Shown here piece after piece: positions 1 through 6,996 of a stretch of 15,065 nt of DNA. Under the pieces are notes generated by a model. The model had not been told where the DNA came from. It made no database searches and saw only the letters and a list, made by a program, of their open reading frames with translations. This DNA is from an uncultured Gammaproteobacteria bacterium. Its GTDB lineage: Bacteria > Pseudomonadota > Gammaproteobacteria > Chromatiales > Chromatiaceae. Each line of letters opens with the position of its first letter. Within the stretch, counting starts at the first letter, position 1. The stretch is from positions 1-15,065 of the forward strand of contig CALAZS010000215.1 in NCBI GenBank assembly GCA_937926265.1. The letters run 5' to 3'. Position numbers and translations under genes: made by a program.

Positions 1-41
1 AACCAGTTGAAGAAATACCTGTTCAAGAAGAGGAGCCGCAA

Positions 42-401
42 ATGACCGCTGAACCGACAACGCAAGCAGCTTCTGATGCTGATCATCCAGCAGTCGATCT
101 TGGAAGTGACCTGACGATTTCTGAAGCAGAATCAAAGAAAATTGAGTTTGATCATATTATTGATGATGGTTTTGCCGTTAAGCTCAATGGTAGTGATATT
201 GACCAGGTTGACGGAGCTGGTATCCAGTTACTGGCGGTATTGTTCAAACAGGCCAAAAAGAACGATCTGGAATTGACCTGGGGGCCGGTCTCAAAGGAAC
301 TTGTGAATGCGGTTGAGTTAATGGGCCTGAAAGAACATTTGAATATGCAGGATGTCGAAGTCGAGGATGATGGAGAAGGTTCTGCATGGGGATTGTTTTA
401 A
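42..401 (+). CDS. STAS-domain protein, first gene of the chemotaxis cluster (possibly the C-terminal part of a longer protein)
   Basis: The fold is inferred from a STAS-like pattern at about residues 18-105, with the strand-loop-helix VDGAGIQLL at 56-64 where anti-sigma antagonists have D-S-S. The phosphorylatable serine is absent, so I infer a binding rather than a phospho-switch role. The C-terminus is an acidic tail ending AWGLF (115-119), which fits the x-[FWYH]-x-x-[FWYH] pattern of receptor pentapeptides that tether CheR and CheB. The start is uncertain. ATG at 42 has AGGAG at 31-35 with 6-base spacing, but the frame is open to the window edge and reads as a Glu/Pro-rich linker (PVEEIPVQEEEPQ). 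Another frame upstream ends in TGA at 43-45, giving an ATGA overlap. Either a separate gene or the tail of a larger upstream protein is possible. It lies 28 bases before the CheZ-like gene. Confidence 0.75.
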   Translation: MTAEPTTQAASDADHPAVDLGSDLTISEAESKKIEFDHIIDDGFAVKLNGSDIDQVDGAGIQLLAVLFKQAKKNDLELTWGPVSKELVNAVELMGLKEHLNMQDVEVEDDGEGSAWGLF

Positions 402-429
402 TCCGAGCCGAATTTTGTAAGGAAAAAAA

Positions 430-993
430 ATGAGTGATTCCAAAAACTCTATGGCCGAACGGCCAGACCTGGATTGGAGCCAGGTTCGGGAAACTGTGCG
501 TATGCTGAGTCTTGCCGTTGCGCAAATTGATATGGCTTTAAGTCAAAGTGATGACTCAATTGGTGCGTTGACCAATTCGTTTACCGAAATGGTTCAGCAA
601 ACCAAAAATATCGAGGAAGCTTCAACCAGGATTAGCGGCGATGAAAATGCCGAAGCGGTCGTGGAAATTCAGCAGATGTGTGGATTGGTTACTTCAAATG
701 TGCATCACTCGATAGTGGCGTTTCAGTTTTACGACAAGTTAACCCAGCGTCTTGATCATGTCATGCATGCACTCAATGCCCTGTCAGACCTGGTGGCGGA
801 TCAATCTAAACTGTACAACCCGAATGAATGGATTGGTCTGCAGGGTGTTATTCGCGGACGATACAGCATGGCAGAAGAGCAGGCCATGTTTGATGCCTTA
901 TTGTCCGGCGCTTCCGTGGAAGAGGCCCTGGAAGTATGTCGTGAGCGTTTAAACCAGATAACCAGTTCAGAGGATGATATCGAGCTTTTTTAG
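430..993 (+). CDS. CheZ-like protein (putative CheY-P phosphatase)
   Basis: This 187-residue protein looks all-helical, with no signal peptide or membrane segment. I call it CheZ-like on a short motif, not on overall similarity. Residues 99-106 read QFYDKLTQ, placing Asp102 and Gln106 in the D-x-x-x-Q spacing of the CheZ catalytic pair (D143/Q147 in E. coli: DLTGQ) within a long amphipathic helix. CheZ also ends in a short acidic-hydrophobic peptide (LGF) that binds CheY, and this protein ends EDDIELF after a flexible acidic stretch. In the CheZ family the Asp/Gln pair positions the water that removes phosphate from CheY-P in the cytoplasm. Position between a STAS gene and cheR supports a chemotaxis role. 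TAAGGA at 418-423 is its ribosome site. It could instead be a structural chemotaxis protein that shares only the helix motif. Confidence 0.7.
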   Translation: MSDSKNSMAERPDLDWSQVRETVRMLSLAVAQIDMALSQSDDSIGALTNSFTEMVQQTKNIEEASTRISGDENAEAVVEIQQMCGLVTSNVHHSIVAFQFYDKLTQRLDHVMHALNALSDLVADQSKLYNPNEWIGLQGVIRGRYSMAEEQAMFDALLSGASVEEALEVCRERLNQITSSEDDIELF

Positions 994-1014
994 ATCGATG
1001 ATAAAAACAACAAT

Positions 1015-1845
1015 ATGTCACATGATCGTGAGTTTCCGTTTACTCAAAAGGATTTTGCCTATCTGAGCAAAACCATCCATGAACGTACTGGCATCGTTGT
1101 CAGTGATGATAAGTTCAATATGTTTTACTCACGTCTTTCCAGGCGGGTTAGAGCATTACGTCTCAGAAGTTTCAAAGATTATTGCGAGGTTGTACGCAAG
1201 GATGCAGATGGCAGCGAAACCAATGAGCTTATCAATGCCATTACCACTAACCTGACGGCGTTTTTTCGTGAAAATCATCATTTTGAATACCTCGCCAACA
1301 CTGTTATTCCCGAGTTAACAAAAAAGAACACAGATCGGAAATTTAAAATCTGGTCGGCTGGTTGTTCAACGGGTGAAGAGCCATATTCGATTGCCATTAC
1401 CTTGCAGGAATCAGCGTTACTGAAGTACTGGGATGTTGAGCTGCAGGCTACTGACCTGGATTCAAATGTTGTTGCTACTGCCAGTCGCGGGGTTTACAAC
1501 ATGTCGCGTGTTGAGGGTATGTCCAAAAGCCGCCTGAAAAAATGGTTTTACAAAGGCAAAGGCAGCCAACAAGGTATGGTCAAGGTAAAGTCCGATATAA
1601 ACCATATGATCAGTTTCGGTAAATTAAACCTGATGGATGACTGGCGGGTTGAGCCGCAGGATGTCATTTTCTGCCGCAATGTCATTATTTATTTCAACAA
1701 GGAAACAAAAACCAGGCTGGTTGAAAAGTATGCCAACTCCCTCAAGCCGGGTGGCTATCTTTTTATCGGTCATTCAGAGTCTTTATATAAGATAAGTGAT
1801 CGTTTTGAGTTAATTGGCAATACCATATACAGGAAGGTTAAGTAA
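1015..1845 (+). CDS. cheR: CheR chemoreceptor glutamate O-methyltransferase
   Basis: CheR transfers methyl groups from S-adenosylmethionine to receptor glutamates, the slow adaptation step of chemotaxis, in the cytoplasm. At 276 residues it has the usual length. The N-terminal helical domain spans about residues 8-75. TTNLTAFFRE at 77-86 is the conserved stretch leading into the catalytic domain. The SAM-binding motif I is SAGCSTGEEPYSIA at 114-127, ATDLD at 145-149 is the acidic SAM-ribose contact, and DVIFCRNVIIYF at 216-227 is the second family signature. The upstream ribosome site is weak, so translation may be coupled to the gene ending 21 bases earlier. The stop codon abuts the cheD start directly. 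Whether its beta-subdomain has the insertion that allows pentapeptide binding cannot be decided by eye. Confidence 0.96.
   Translation: MSHDREFPFTQKDFAYLSKTIHERTGIVVSDDKFNMFYSRLSRRVRALRLRSFKDYCEVVRKDADGSETNELINAITTNLTAFFRENHHFEYLANTVIPELTKKNTDRKFKIWSAGCSTGEEPYSIAITLQESALLKYWDVELQATDLDSNVVATASRGVYNMSRVEGMSKSRLKKWFYKGKGSQQGMVKVKSDINHMISFGKLNLMDDWRVEPQDVIFCRNVIIYFNKETKTRLVEKYANSLKPGGYLFIGHSESLYKISDRFELIGNTIYRKVK
1831..1837 (+). promoter_or_regulatory. Ribosome binding site deciding a TTG start of cheD
   Basis: AGGAAGG lies inside the end of cheR, 8 bases before TTG at 1846, which follows the cheR TAA immediately. The next in-frame ATG falls well inside the conserved CheD domain, so the TTG is the credible start and translation is probably coupled to cheR. 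Confidence 0.75.
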
Positions 1846-2487
1846 TTGGTTGGATTTGCACGACATAATTTAAAACCCAGTCTTCCCGGTTTTGAGAATA
1901 TAAACCGCTACTGGGACAAGCAGCATGATATCCAGGCAGCCAAGATTCTGCCGGGTGAATACTACGTTACCAACTACAGCGAACTGGTTACCACGGTGCT
2001 GGGCTCGTGTGTGTCTGCCTGCATTCGTGACCGTGTCTTCGGTATTGGTGGTATGAATCATTTCATGTTGCCTATATCAGAAGGTAAAGGCTGGGGTGGT
2101 GTGTCAGACTTCGGCAGTACCGCGACCCGTTTTGGCAACTATGCGATGGAGCACATGATCAATGATATCCTCAAGCATGGCGGTCACAAAAAGCAGTTGG
2201 AGGCAAAAATTTTTGGCGGTGGTCGCATGATGGATGCACAGACGGACATTGGCCGAACCAACATCGAATTTGTCTGCAGTTATCTTAAAACAGAGGGTAT
2301 TCCTGTATTGGCCCAGGATGTCGGGGATATATATCCGCGCAAGGTCATTTATTTTCCTGAAACCGGAAAGGTCAGGGTAAAAAAACTTAAAACCATGCAC
2401 AACTCAACGGTACTTTCGCGTGAAACACAGTACCGTAAAGAAATTGTTGAAAAGCCTGTTGATACAGATATTGAGTTGTTTGATTAA
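1846..2487 (+). CDS. cheD: CheD chemoreceptor glutamine deamidase
   Basis: CheD hydrolyses specific receptor glutamines to glutamates, preparing methylation sites for CheR. In some bacteria it also partners CheC. The papain-like active site is visible: Thr49, Cys55 in LGSCVSACIRD, and His72 in GGMNHFMLP. The spacing is the same as T21/C27/H44 described for Thermotoga CheD. The IFGGGRMM stretch (122-129) is also a family hallmark. At 213 residues it is longer than minimal CheD proteins because of an N-terminal extension of about 25 residues and a C-terminal extension of about 30. The extension ends DTDIELFD, nearly the same tail as the CheZ-like protein and the receptor in this cluster. It starts at TTG directly after the cheR stop, and cheB follows 38 bases later. 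Confidence 0.95.
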   Translation: MVGFARHNLKPSLPGFENINRYWDKQHDIQAAKILPGEYYVTNYSELVTTVLGSCVSACIRDRVFGIGGMNHFMLPISEGKGWGGVSDFGSTATRFGNYAMEHMINDILKHGGHKKQLEAKIFGGGRMMDAQTDIGRTNIEFVCSYLKTEGIPVLAQDVGDIYPRKVIYFPETGKVRVKKLKTMHNSTVLSRETQYRKEIVEKPVDTDIELFD

Positions 2488-2525
2488 AGGCCGGTAATGG
2501 ATGACTTGTATAGGATTGCTTGATA

Positions 2526-3599
2526 ATGATTAAAGTATTGATTGTTGATGATTCGGCCCTGGTTCGCCAGATACTGACCCAGATTCTTGATTCGGCCTCC
2601 GGCATTAAAGTGGTGGGTACCGCGGCTGACCCTTACATCGCACGCGAAAAAATCAAGGAGCTTAACCCGGATGTCTTGACCCTGGATGTCGAAATGCCAC
2701 GCATGGATGGAGTGACATTCCTGGGTAATTTAATGCGCTTAAGACCAATGCCGGTAGTGATGATTTCCACCCTGACCGAACAGGGCGCAGATGTAACGCT
2801 GCGTGCTTTGGAAAATGGTGCGGTCGATTTTGTTTCCAAGCCCAAGATCGATGTTGCTGAACAGTTGAATGACTACTCCCAGGAAATTGTTAACAAGGTA
2901 CGCATGGCTGCCCAGGCGCATGTGCAGCCTTTGAAAAAGCGTAAAACCGTGCCAACAGCCAATGCGGCAGAAAAAAATTCTGCTGACGCCGTATTAAGCA
3001 AATCTGCCGGTAAGGGCCATTTTAGAACCACGGATAAAATTATCGGTATAGGTTCATCCACTGGCGGCACCGAAGCTGTAAAAGATGTACTTGCCGGTTT
3101 GCCACCGGATATGCCGGGTATCGTGATTTCCCAGCATATTCCGGCGGCATTCAGTGGTTCCTTTGCCCAGCGTGTAAACCAGATTACCGCCTTGACGGTA
3201 ATGGAAGCCAAGGACCGGCAGCAGATTTTGCCCGGTCATGTGTACATAGCCCCGGGTGACCGCCACCTGGTGGTAAAACGTGACGGGGCCAGGTATATCT
3301 GTACGCTCAATGATGGGCCACTGGTAAACCGTCATAAACCATCCGTCGATGTCATGTTTCGTTCCCTGGCCCAGAATGCCGGTTCCAATGCCATTTCAGT
3401 CATGCTCACCGGTATGGGTGATGATGGAGCAGAAGGTGCAGGTGAAATGAAAGCCGGTGGTGCTCGGGTGATCATTCAGGATGAAAAAACCAGCGTGGTT
3501 TGGGGAATGCCAGGTGAAGTCTATAAACGCGGCTATGCAGACGAGGTGCTGCCGTTGTTAAAAATCGGTGAACGTCTCATTGAACTGGCAAAAAGCTGA
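2526..3599 (+). CDS. cheB: CheB receptor methylesterase / glutamine deamidase response regulator
   Basis: CheB removes receptor methyl groups when its receiver is phosphorylated by CheA, giving adaptation feedback. The N-terminal receiver (about 1-120) is complete, with Asp8/Asp9, phosphoacceptor Asp54 in LTLDVEMP, Thr82 and Lys105. A linker of about 45 residues leads to the esterase domain (171-355). Its catalytic triad is visible as Ser178 (GSSTGG), His204 (SQHIP) and Asp300 (TGMGDDG), matching S164/H190/D286 of the enteric enzyme. I chose ATG at 2526 (357 residues), 9 bases after AGGAT. An in-frame TTG at 2520 would add only two residues. The C-terminus (LAKS) lacks the Leu-Phe tail seen in neighbouring proteins. 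Confidence 0.96.
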   Translation: MIKVLIVDDSALVRQILTQILDSASGIKVVGTAADPYIAREKIKELNPDVLTLDVEMPRMDGVTFLGNLMRLRPMPVVMISTLTEQGADVTLRALENGAVDFVSKPKIDVAEQLNDYSQEIVNKVRMAAQAHVQPLKKRKTVPTANAAEKNSADAVLSKSAGKGHFRTTDKIIGIGSSTGGTEAVKDVLAGLPPDMPGIVISQHIPAAFSGSFAQRVNQITALTVMEAKDRQQILPGHVYIAPGDRHLVVKRDGARYICTLNDGPLVNRHKPSVDVMFRSLAQNAGSNAISVMLTGMGDDGAEGAGEMKAGGARVIIQDEKTSVVWGMPGEVYKRGYADEVLPLLKIGERLIELAKS

Positions 3600-3647
3600 T
3601 TGATATAAATAGCTAAAGATATAAATACTCCAGCCGAAATACTGATC

Positions 3648-4889
3648 ATGGATGAAGAGCAAGAAAAGCAGTTCAATTTTAACCGTAAGTACTGGACAGC
3701 TGCAGTCCTGGTAATTTCTGCCGTGGTTTTGTCCTGGCTGGTGCATGGCAATTTTTACGTTGCTTTTTGGCTGCTTGGAACAGCTCTGATCTGGGGTGGC
3801 GTAACCTGGTATTTTGACAGCCAGACCGCTTCGGGTGAAATGAGTGCGGTCAGTGAAATGCCGGTTGAGGAAGTTGAAGATGCCGTGCTGGAATTAATCC
3901 GGGAAATTGATGATGGCCTGGAGTCCATGCTCAGCGCCATGCGTGGTGACCTGCAGCAGATTCAGAACCTGGTTGGTGATGCAGTGGTAACGCTGCAGGA
4001 AAGCTTTAATGGCTTAAATCATTCCTCTGTTCAGCAGAAACAACTGGTTACCAGCCTGGTTGATACAATGCAGTCTTCTTCATCCGGTGATGGCGAGGCT
4101 GGTAATATTTCTTTCGCGGAGTTTGCAGAAGAAACCGACAAGGTGCTGAAGTTTTTTATTGACCATGTCCTGCAAGTCAGTGTTAACAGTATGCGTATGG
4201 TTGAACATATCAACGAAATGGTAAAACAGATGGAGCAGGCTGATGGTATGCTCGCCGATGTTAAAACGATTGCTGACCAGACTAATCTGCTGGCATTGAA
4301 TGCTGCGATAGAAGCTGCCAGGGCAGGTGAAGCGGGTCGTGGCTTTGCGGTTGTCGCCGATGAAGTGCGTAACCTGTCGGGCCGTTCCAATTCTTTCAAT
4401 GAGGAAATCAAGGAAGTGCTGGGTTCAACCCGTGATACGATTCTCAAGGCCAGGGCAGAAATCAATGAACTGGCTTCCAAGGATATGAATTTTGCGATCG
4501 AGTCCAAATCACAGGTAGATCAGATGATGGAGCAGGTTGCCGAGGTTAATCAAACAATTGAAGAAAAACTGCAGGATGTGTCTGTGATTGCCACGGATAT
4601 AGACCAGATGGTTGGTAATGCCGTACGTTCACTGCAATTTGAGGATATCGTGCGCCAGTTGGCCGGCTACTCCCAGAATCATTTGGAAAAAGCCGAAAAA
4701 ATGGTGGATGAATTGCATCATGGCCTTAAAAATCTGCGTGACGCTGAAAAGGATGGTTTGCCGCATTACCTGGCGGAGTTAGCCCTGCTGCGTGAACATA
4801 TTGCAAAATTTAATGAACATGAGGAAGTTCAATCCAACCGCCCTGTTGACCAGGGATCCATGGATGAAGGTGAAGTTGAATTATTTTAA
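3648..4889 (+). CDS. Methyl-accepting chemotaxis protein with two membrane segments, no periplasmic domain, and a CheZ-like C-terminal motif
   Basis: This receptor should signal through CheA/CheW. Two hydrophobic segments (about 17-33 and 37-54) are joined by only a few residues, so no periplasmic ligand domain exists and sensing must be membrane-linked or cytoplasmic. The conserved signalling hairpin tip is at about 207-247 (QTNLLALNAAIEAARAGEAG). Helices are shorter than in enteric receptors. After the hairpin, QFEDIVRQ (330-337, Asp333/Gln337) repeats the Q-F-x-D-x-x-x-Q pattern of the CheZ-like protein encoded at 430-993. The protein ends in acidic EGEVELF. It lies 48 bases after cheB and 14 before a STAS gene. 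I infer a receptor carrying its own CheZ-like helix. A purely structural coiled coil is the alternative. Confidence 0.93.
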   Translation: MDEEQEKQFNFNRKYWTAAVLVISAVVLSWLVHGNFYVAFWLLGTALIWGGVTWYFDSQTASGEMSAVSEMPVEEVEDAVLELIREIDDGLESMLSAMRGDLQQIQNLVGDAVVTLQESFNGLNHSSVQQKQLVTSLVDTMQSSSSGDGEAGNISFAEFAEETDKVLKFFIDHVLQVSVNSMRMVEHINEMVKQMEQADGMLADVKTIADQTNLLALNAAIEAARAGEAGRGFAVVADEVRNLSGRSNSFNEEIKEVLGSTRDTILKARAEINELASKDMNFAIESKSQVDQMMEQVAEVNQTIEEKLQDVSVIATDIDQMVGNAVRSLQFEDIVRQLAGYSQNHLEKAEKMVDELHHGLKNLRDAEKDGLPHYLAELALLREHIAKFNEHEEVQSNRPVDQGSMDEGEVELF

Positions 4890-4903
4890 AAAGCGGGAAA
4901 TAA

Positions 4904-5212
4904 ATGCCAGTATCCAGTCAATTCAGTTCTGCTGATAATACCCTGAAAATTAATATTGATGGTCGTTTTGATTATGACTGCCACCAGGATTTTAGTGCGT
5001 CTTACAAAGAGTTGCCTCAGGCTGCTCAAAAAAAATATGTTATCGATTTAACTGGAGTTAGTTATCTTGACAGTTCAGCCCTGGGTATGTTGCTGGTTTT
5101 AAGAGAGCGGGTTGGCGGTGATCGAAGTGATATTACACTTGTCGGTGCTAATAAGGACATTAAAAGAGTGTTGGATATTGCCAGTTTCGAAAAGCTTTTT
5201 ACAGTTAAATAA
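4904..5212 (+). CDS. STAS anti-sigma-factor-antagonist-type protein (first of a paralogous pair)
   Basis: This is a single-domain STAS protein of 102 residues, like SpoIIAA, RsbV and HsbA. These proteins bind a kinase or anti-sigma partner and are switched off by serine phosphorylation. YLDSSALGMLL at 54-64 holds the D-S-S motif, with Ser57/Ser58 at the known phosphorylation position. The gene lies 14 bases after the receptor gene and 10 bases before the REC-PP2C-HATPase gene, so its likely cognate phosphatase/kinase is encoded next door. It resembles the STAS protein at 6997-7293: both have GRFD near residue 20, D-S-S-A-x-G-M-L-L in the middle, and a final F-[ED]-K-L-F. The two genes probably arose by duplication. 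No sigma or anti-sigma gene is visible, so the output partner is unknown. Confidence 0.92.
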   Translation: MPVSSQFSSADNTLKINIDGRFDYDCHQDFSASYKELPQAAQKKYVIDLTGVSYLDSSALGMLLVLRERVGGDRSDITLVGANKDIKRVLDIASFEKLFTVK

Positions 5213-5222
5213 TCAAAATTAA

Positions 5223-6974
5223 ATGATCGCAGAAGAACTCAATCAAGCTATCGATACTACGCCTTTTCAGGAAGTGGAATGGCGTGGCAAACGTGTCATG
5301 CTTGCAACGTCACTACAACAGCTGGCCAGTACTTTATTGAGCTTTCTCGGTGCAGAGGGTCTGCAAATCCAGCATGTCAGCTCCGCTGAACAGGGCATGG
5401 AATTATTTAACCCCGACGACTTTGAGCTGTTGATCATCGATGTGGACCTGGAAGGTGATGGGTTGATGATGGGGCACCGCCTGAAAATGGGCATGAAAGA
5501 ACAATTTGTACCACTCTTATTTATAACTTCACATACGGATGAAATCTCACTGGCAAGTTGTTTTGAAGCCGGTGGTGATGACCTGGTTACCATCCCCTAC
5601 AGTGACACCATGCTTTTCTCGCGCATCAATTCGCTGTTAAAAATGGGTGGCAGTTACCATCAGCAGTACCAGGAGAGAAAAGAACTTGCTTACTACCATG
5701 GTGTAATGGAGTCAGAGCAGAAACTTGCCAAAAGTATATTCAACTCGATTGTTCACCAGGATTATCTCGATCAGGATAACATTCGATATACCCTGTCACC
5801 GATGTCCATCTTTAACGGTGACATGCTGTTGTCTGCGACTACACCAAATGGTCACGAATACATTCTGCTCGGGGATTTTACCGGTCACGGCTTGACGGCA
5901 TCAGTAGGTACCTTGCCTGTATCGGAAATTTTTTACTCAATGACAGCCAAGGGCTTTACGCTCACTTCGATCATTTCTGAAATAAACCAGCGACTCAAAA
6001 AACTTTTGCCACTTGGCATGTTCATGGCAACCTTCGCGATTGATGTTAATCGACATGAAAACGTTATATCGGTCTGGGGTGGTGGTATTCCTGATTTACA
6101 GTTAAAGCGTATCAGGAGTAACGAGGTTGAAACAATTTCAGCCAAAAACCTGCCATTGGGTATTGTTGACAGCACAGATCTGGAACTGGTCATGGAAATT
6201 ATTCCTGTTGATGAGGGTGACCGTTTCTATATATACACTGATGGCGTGGTTGAGACTGAAAACCGTAAAGGTGAGATGTTTGGTACGCAGGCAATGTTTA
6301 ATGTTATTTCAAATGCCGGCAAAGATGACAATATCTACCAGTTAATTATGAATAGTCTTGAAGCGTTTCGGGACGGCTATGAGCAAAGTGATGACATCAC
6401 GCTACTGGAATATACCTATTTAAATTCTGATCTGCCGCGCCTTTTTGAAGAAGTGAAGGCGGCACCGGTTCAAAGCCTTAAATCGAACTGGAAAATGAAC
6501 CTCAACCTGGATGCTGTCGCGATCAAGTCCTATGATCCGCGCCCGTTGCTGGCACAGATGATAACGGACCTGCAGGGTTTGCATTCTTTCAGGGGACAGA
6601 TTTATACGATTTTATCCGAGCTGTTTAACAATGCCATTGAGTATGGCCTGCTTGAAATGGATCCGTCTCTGCGAAAACAGGAAGACGGCGTACTGCAATA
6701 TAACCAGAACAAGCAGAAAAAACTGAAGGCACTGACTGAAGGCTATATTCACATTCAGTTGGAGAATGTAGTGACTTCTGAGACTGCAGGCATGTTACGC
6801 ATTGTTATCGAAGACAGTGGTAACGGTTTTGACTACAATGATTTTATCGAAGGAAGTGCTTCTGGCAATAATCATCGTGGGCTGGGGCTGGTCAGCCAGT
6901 TGTCTGATAATATTCAGTTTGAGGCTCCTGGAAACAAGGTCAAGGTTGAGTGCCACTGGACACAACAGAATTGA
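5223..6974 (+). CDS. HsbR-like REC - PP2C (SpoIIE) phosphatase - HATPase kinase protein
   Basis: This 583-residue protein appears able both to phosphorylate and to dephosphorylate a STAS antagonist. The receiver-like domain (about 24-142) keeps Asp73 and Thr102, but Ala28-Thr29 replace the usual acidic pair and Ile124 replaces the conserved lysine. The SpoIIE-type PP2C domain (about 185-397) has its metal-binding aspartates in GDMLL (Asp200), GDFTGHG (Asp218), YTDGVVE (Asp340) and SDDITLL (Asp390/391). The RsbW-like ATPase domain (about 430-580) has an N box ELFNNAIEYG (466-475), G1 DSGNGF (531-536) and G2 HRGLGL (551-556). The same order is known for HsbR of Pseudomonas, which acts on the STAS protein HsbA. 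Flanking STAS genes on both sides support that role. The ribosome site is weak; expression is probably coupled to the gene 10 bases upstream. Confidence 0.92.
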   Translation: MIAEELNQAIDTTPFQEVEWRGKRVMLATSLQQLASTLLSFLGAEGLQIQHVSSAEQGMELFNPDDFELLIIDVDLEGDGLMMGHRLKMGMKEQFVPLLFITSHTDEISLASCFEAGGDDLVTIPYSDTMLFSRINSLLKMGGSYHQQYQERKELAYYHGVMESEQKLAKSIFNSIVHQDYLDQDNIRYTLSPMSIFNGDMLLSATTPNGHEYILLGDFTGHGLTASVGTLPVSEIFYSMTAKGFTLTSIISEINQRLKKLLPLGMFMATFAIDVNRHENVISVWGGGIPDLQLKRIRSNEVETISAKNLPLGIVDSTDLELVMEIIPVDEGDRFYIYTDGVVETENRKGEMFGTQAMFNVISNAGKDDNIYQLIMNSLEAFRDGYEQSDDITLLEYTYLNSDLPRLFEEVKAAPVQSLKSNWKMNLNLDAVAIKSYDPRPLLAQMITDLQGLHSFRGQIYTILSELFNNAIEYGLLEMDPSLRKQEDGVLQYNQNKQKKLKALTEGYIHIQLENVVTSETAGMLRIVIEDSGNGFDYNDFIEGSASGNNHRGLGLVSQLSDNIQFEAPGNKVKVECHWTQQN

Positions 6975-6996
6975 TTTACAAACAAAGAGGTGAAAA

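Noticed and set aside
4031..4507. Long minus-strand open frame inside the receptor gene (also similar ones inside cheB, ychF and amtB).
   Set aside because: It lies antisense to a strongly conserved coding region, has Ser/Ala-rich low-complexity composition and no ribosome site. A shadow frame.
970..4886. The x-L-F tails resemble the beta-sliding-clamp binding motif (QLxLF).
   Set aside because: The proteins belong to a chemotaxis cluster, lack the leading Gln-Leu, and the motif sits at extreme acidic C-termini. A shared chemotaxis docking role fits better.
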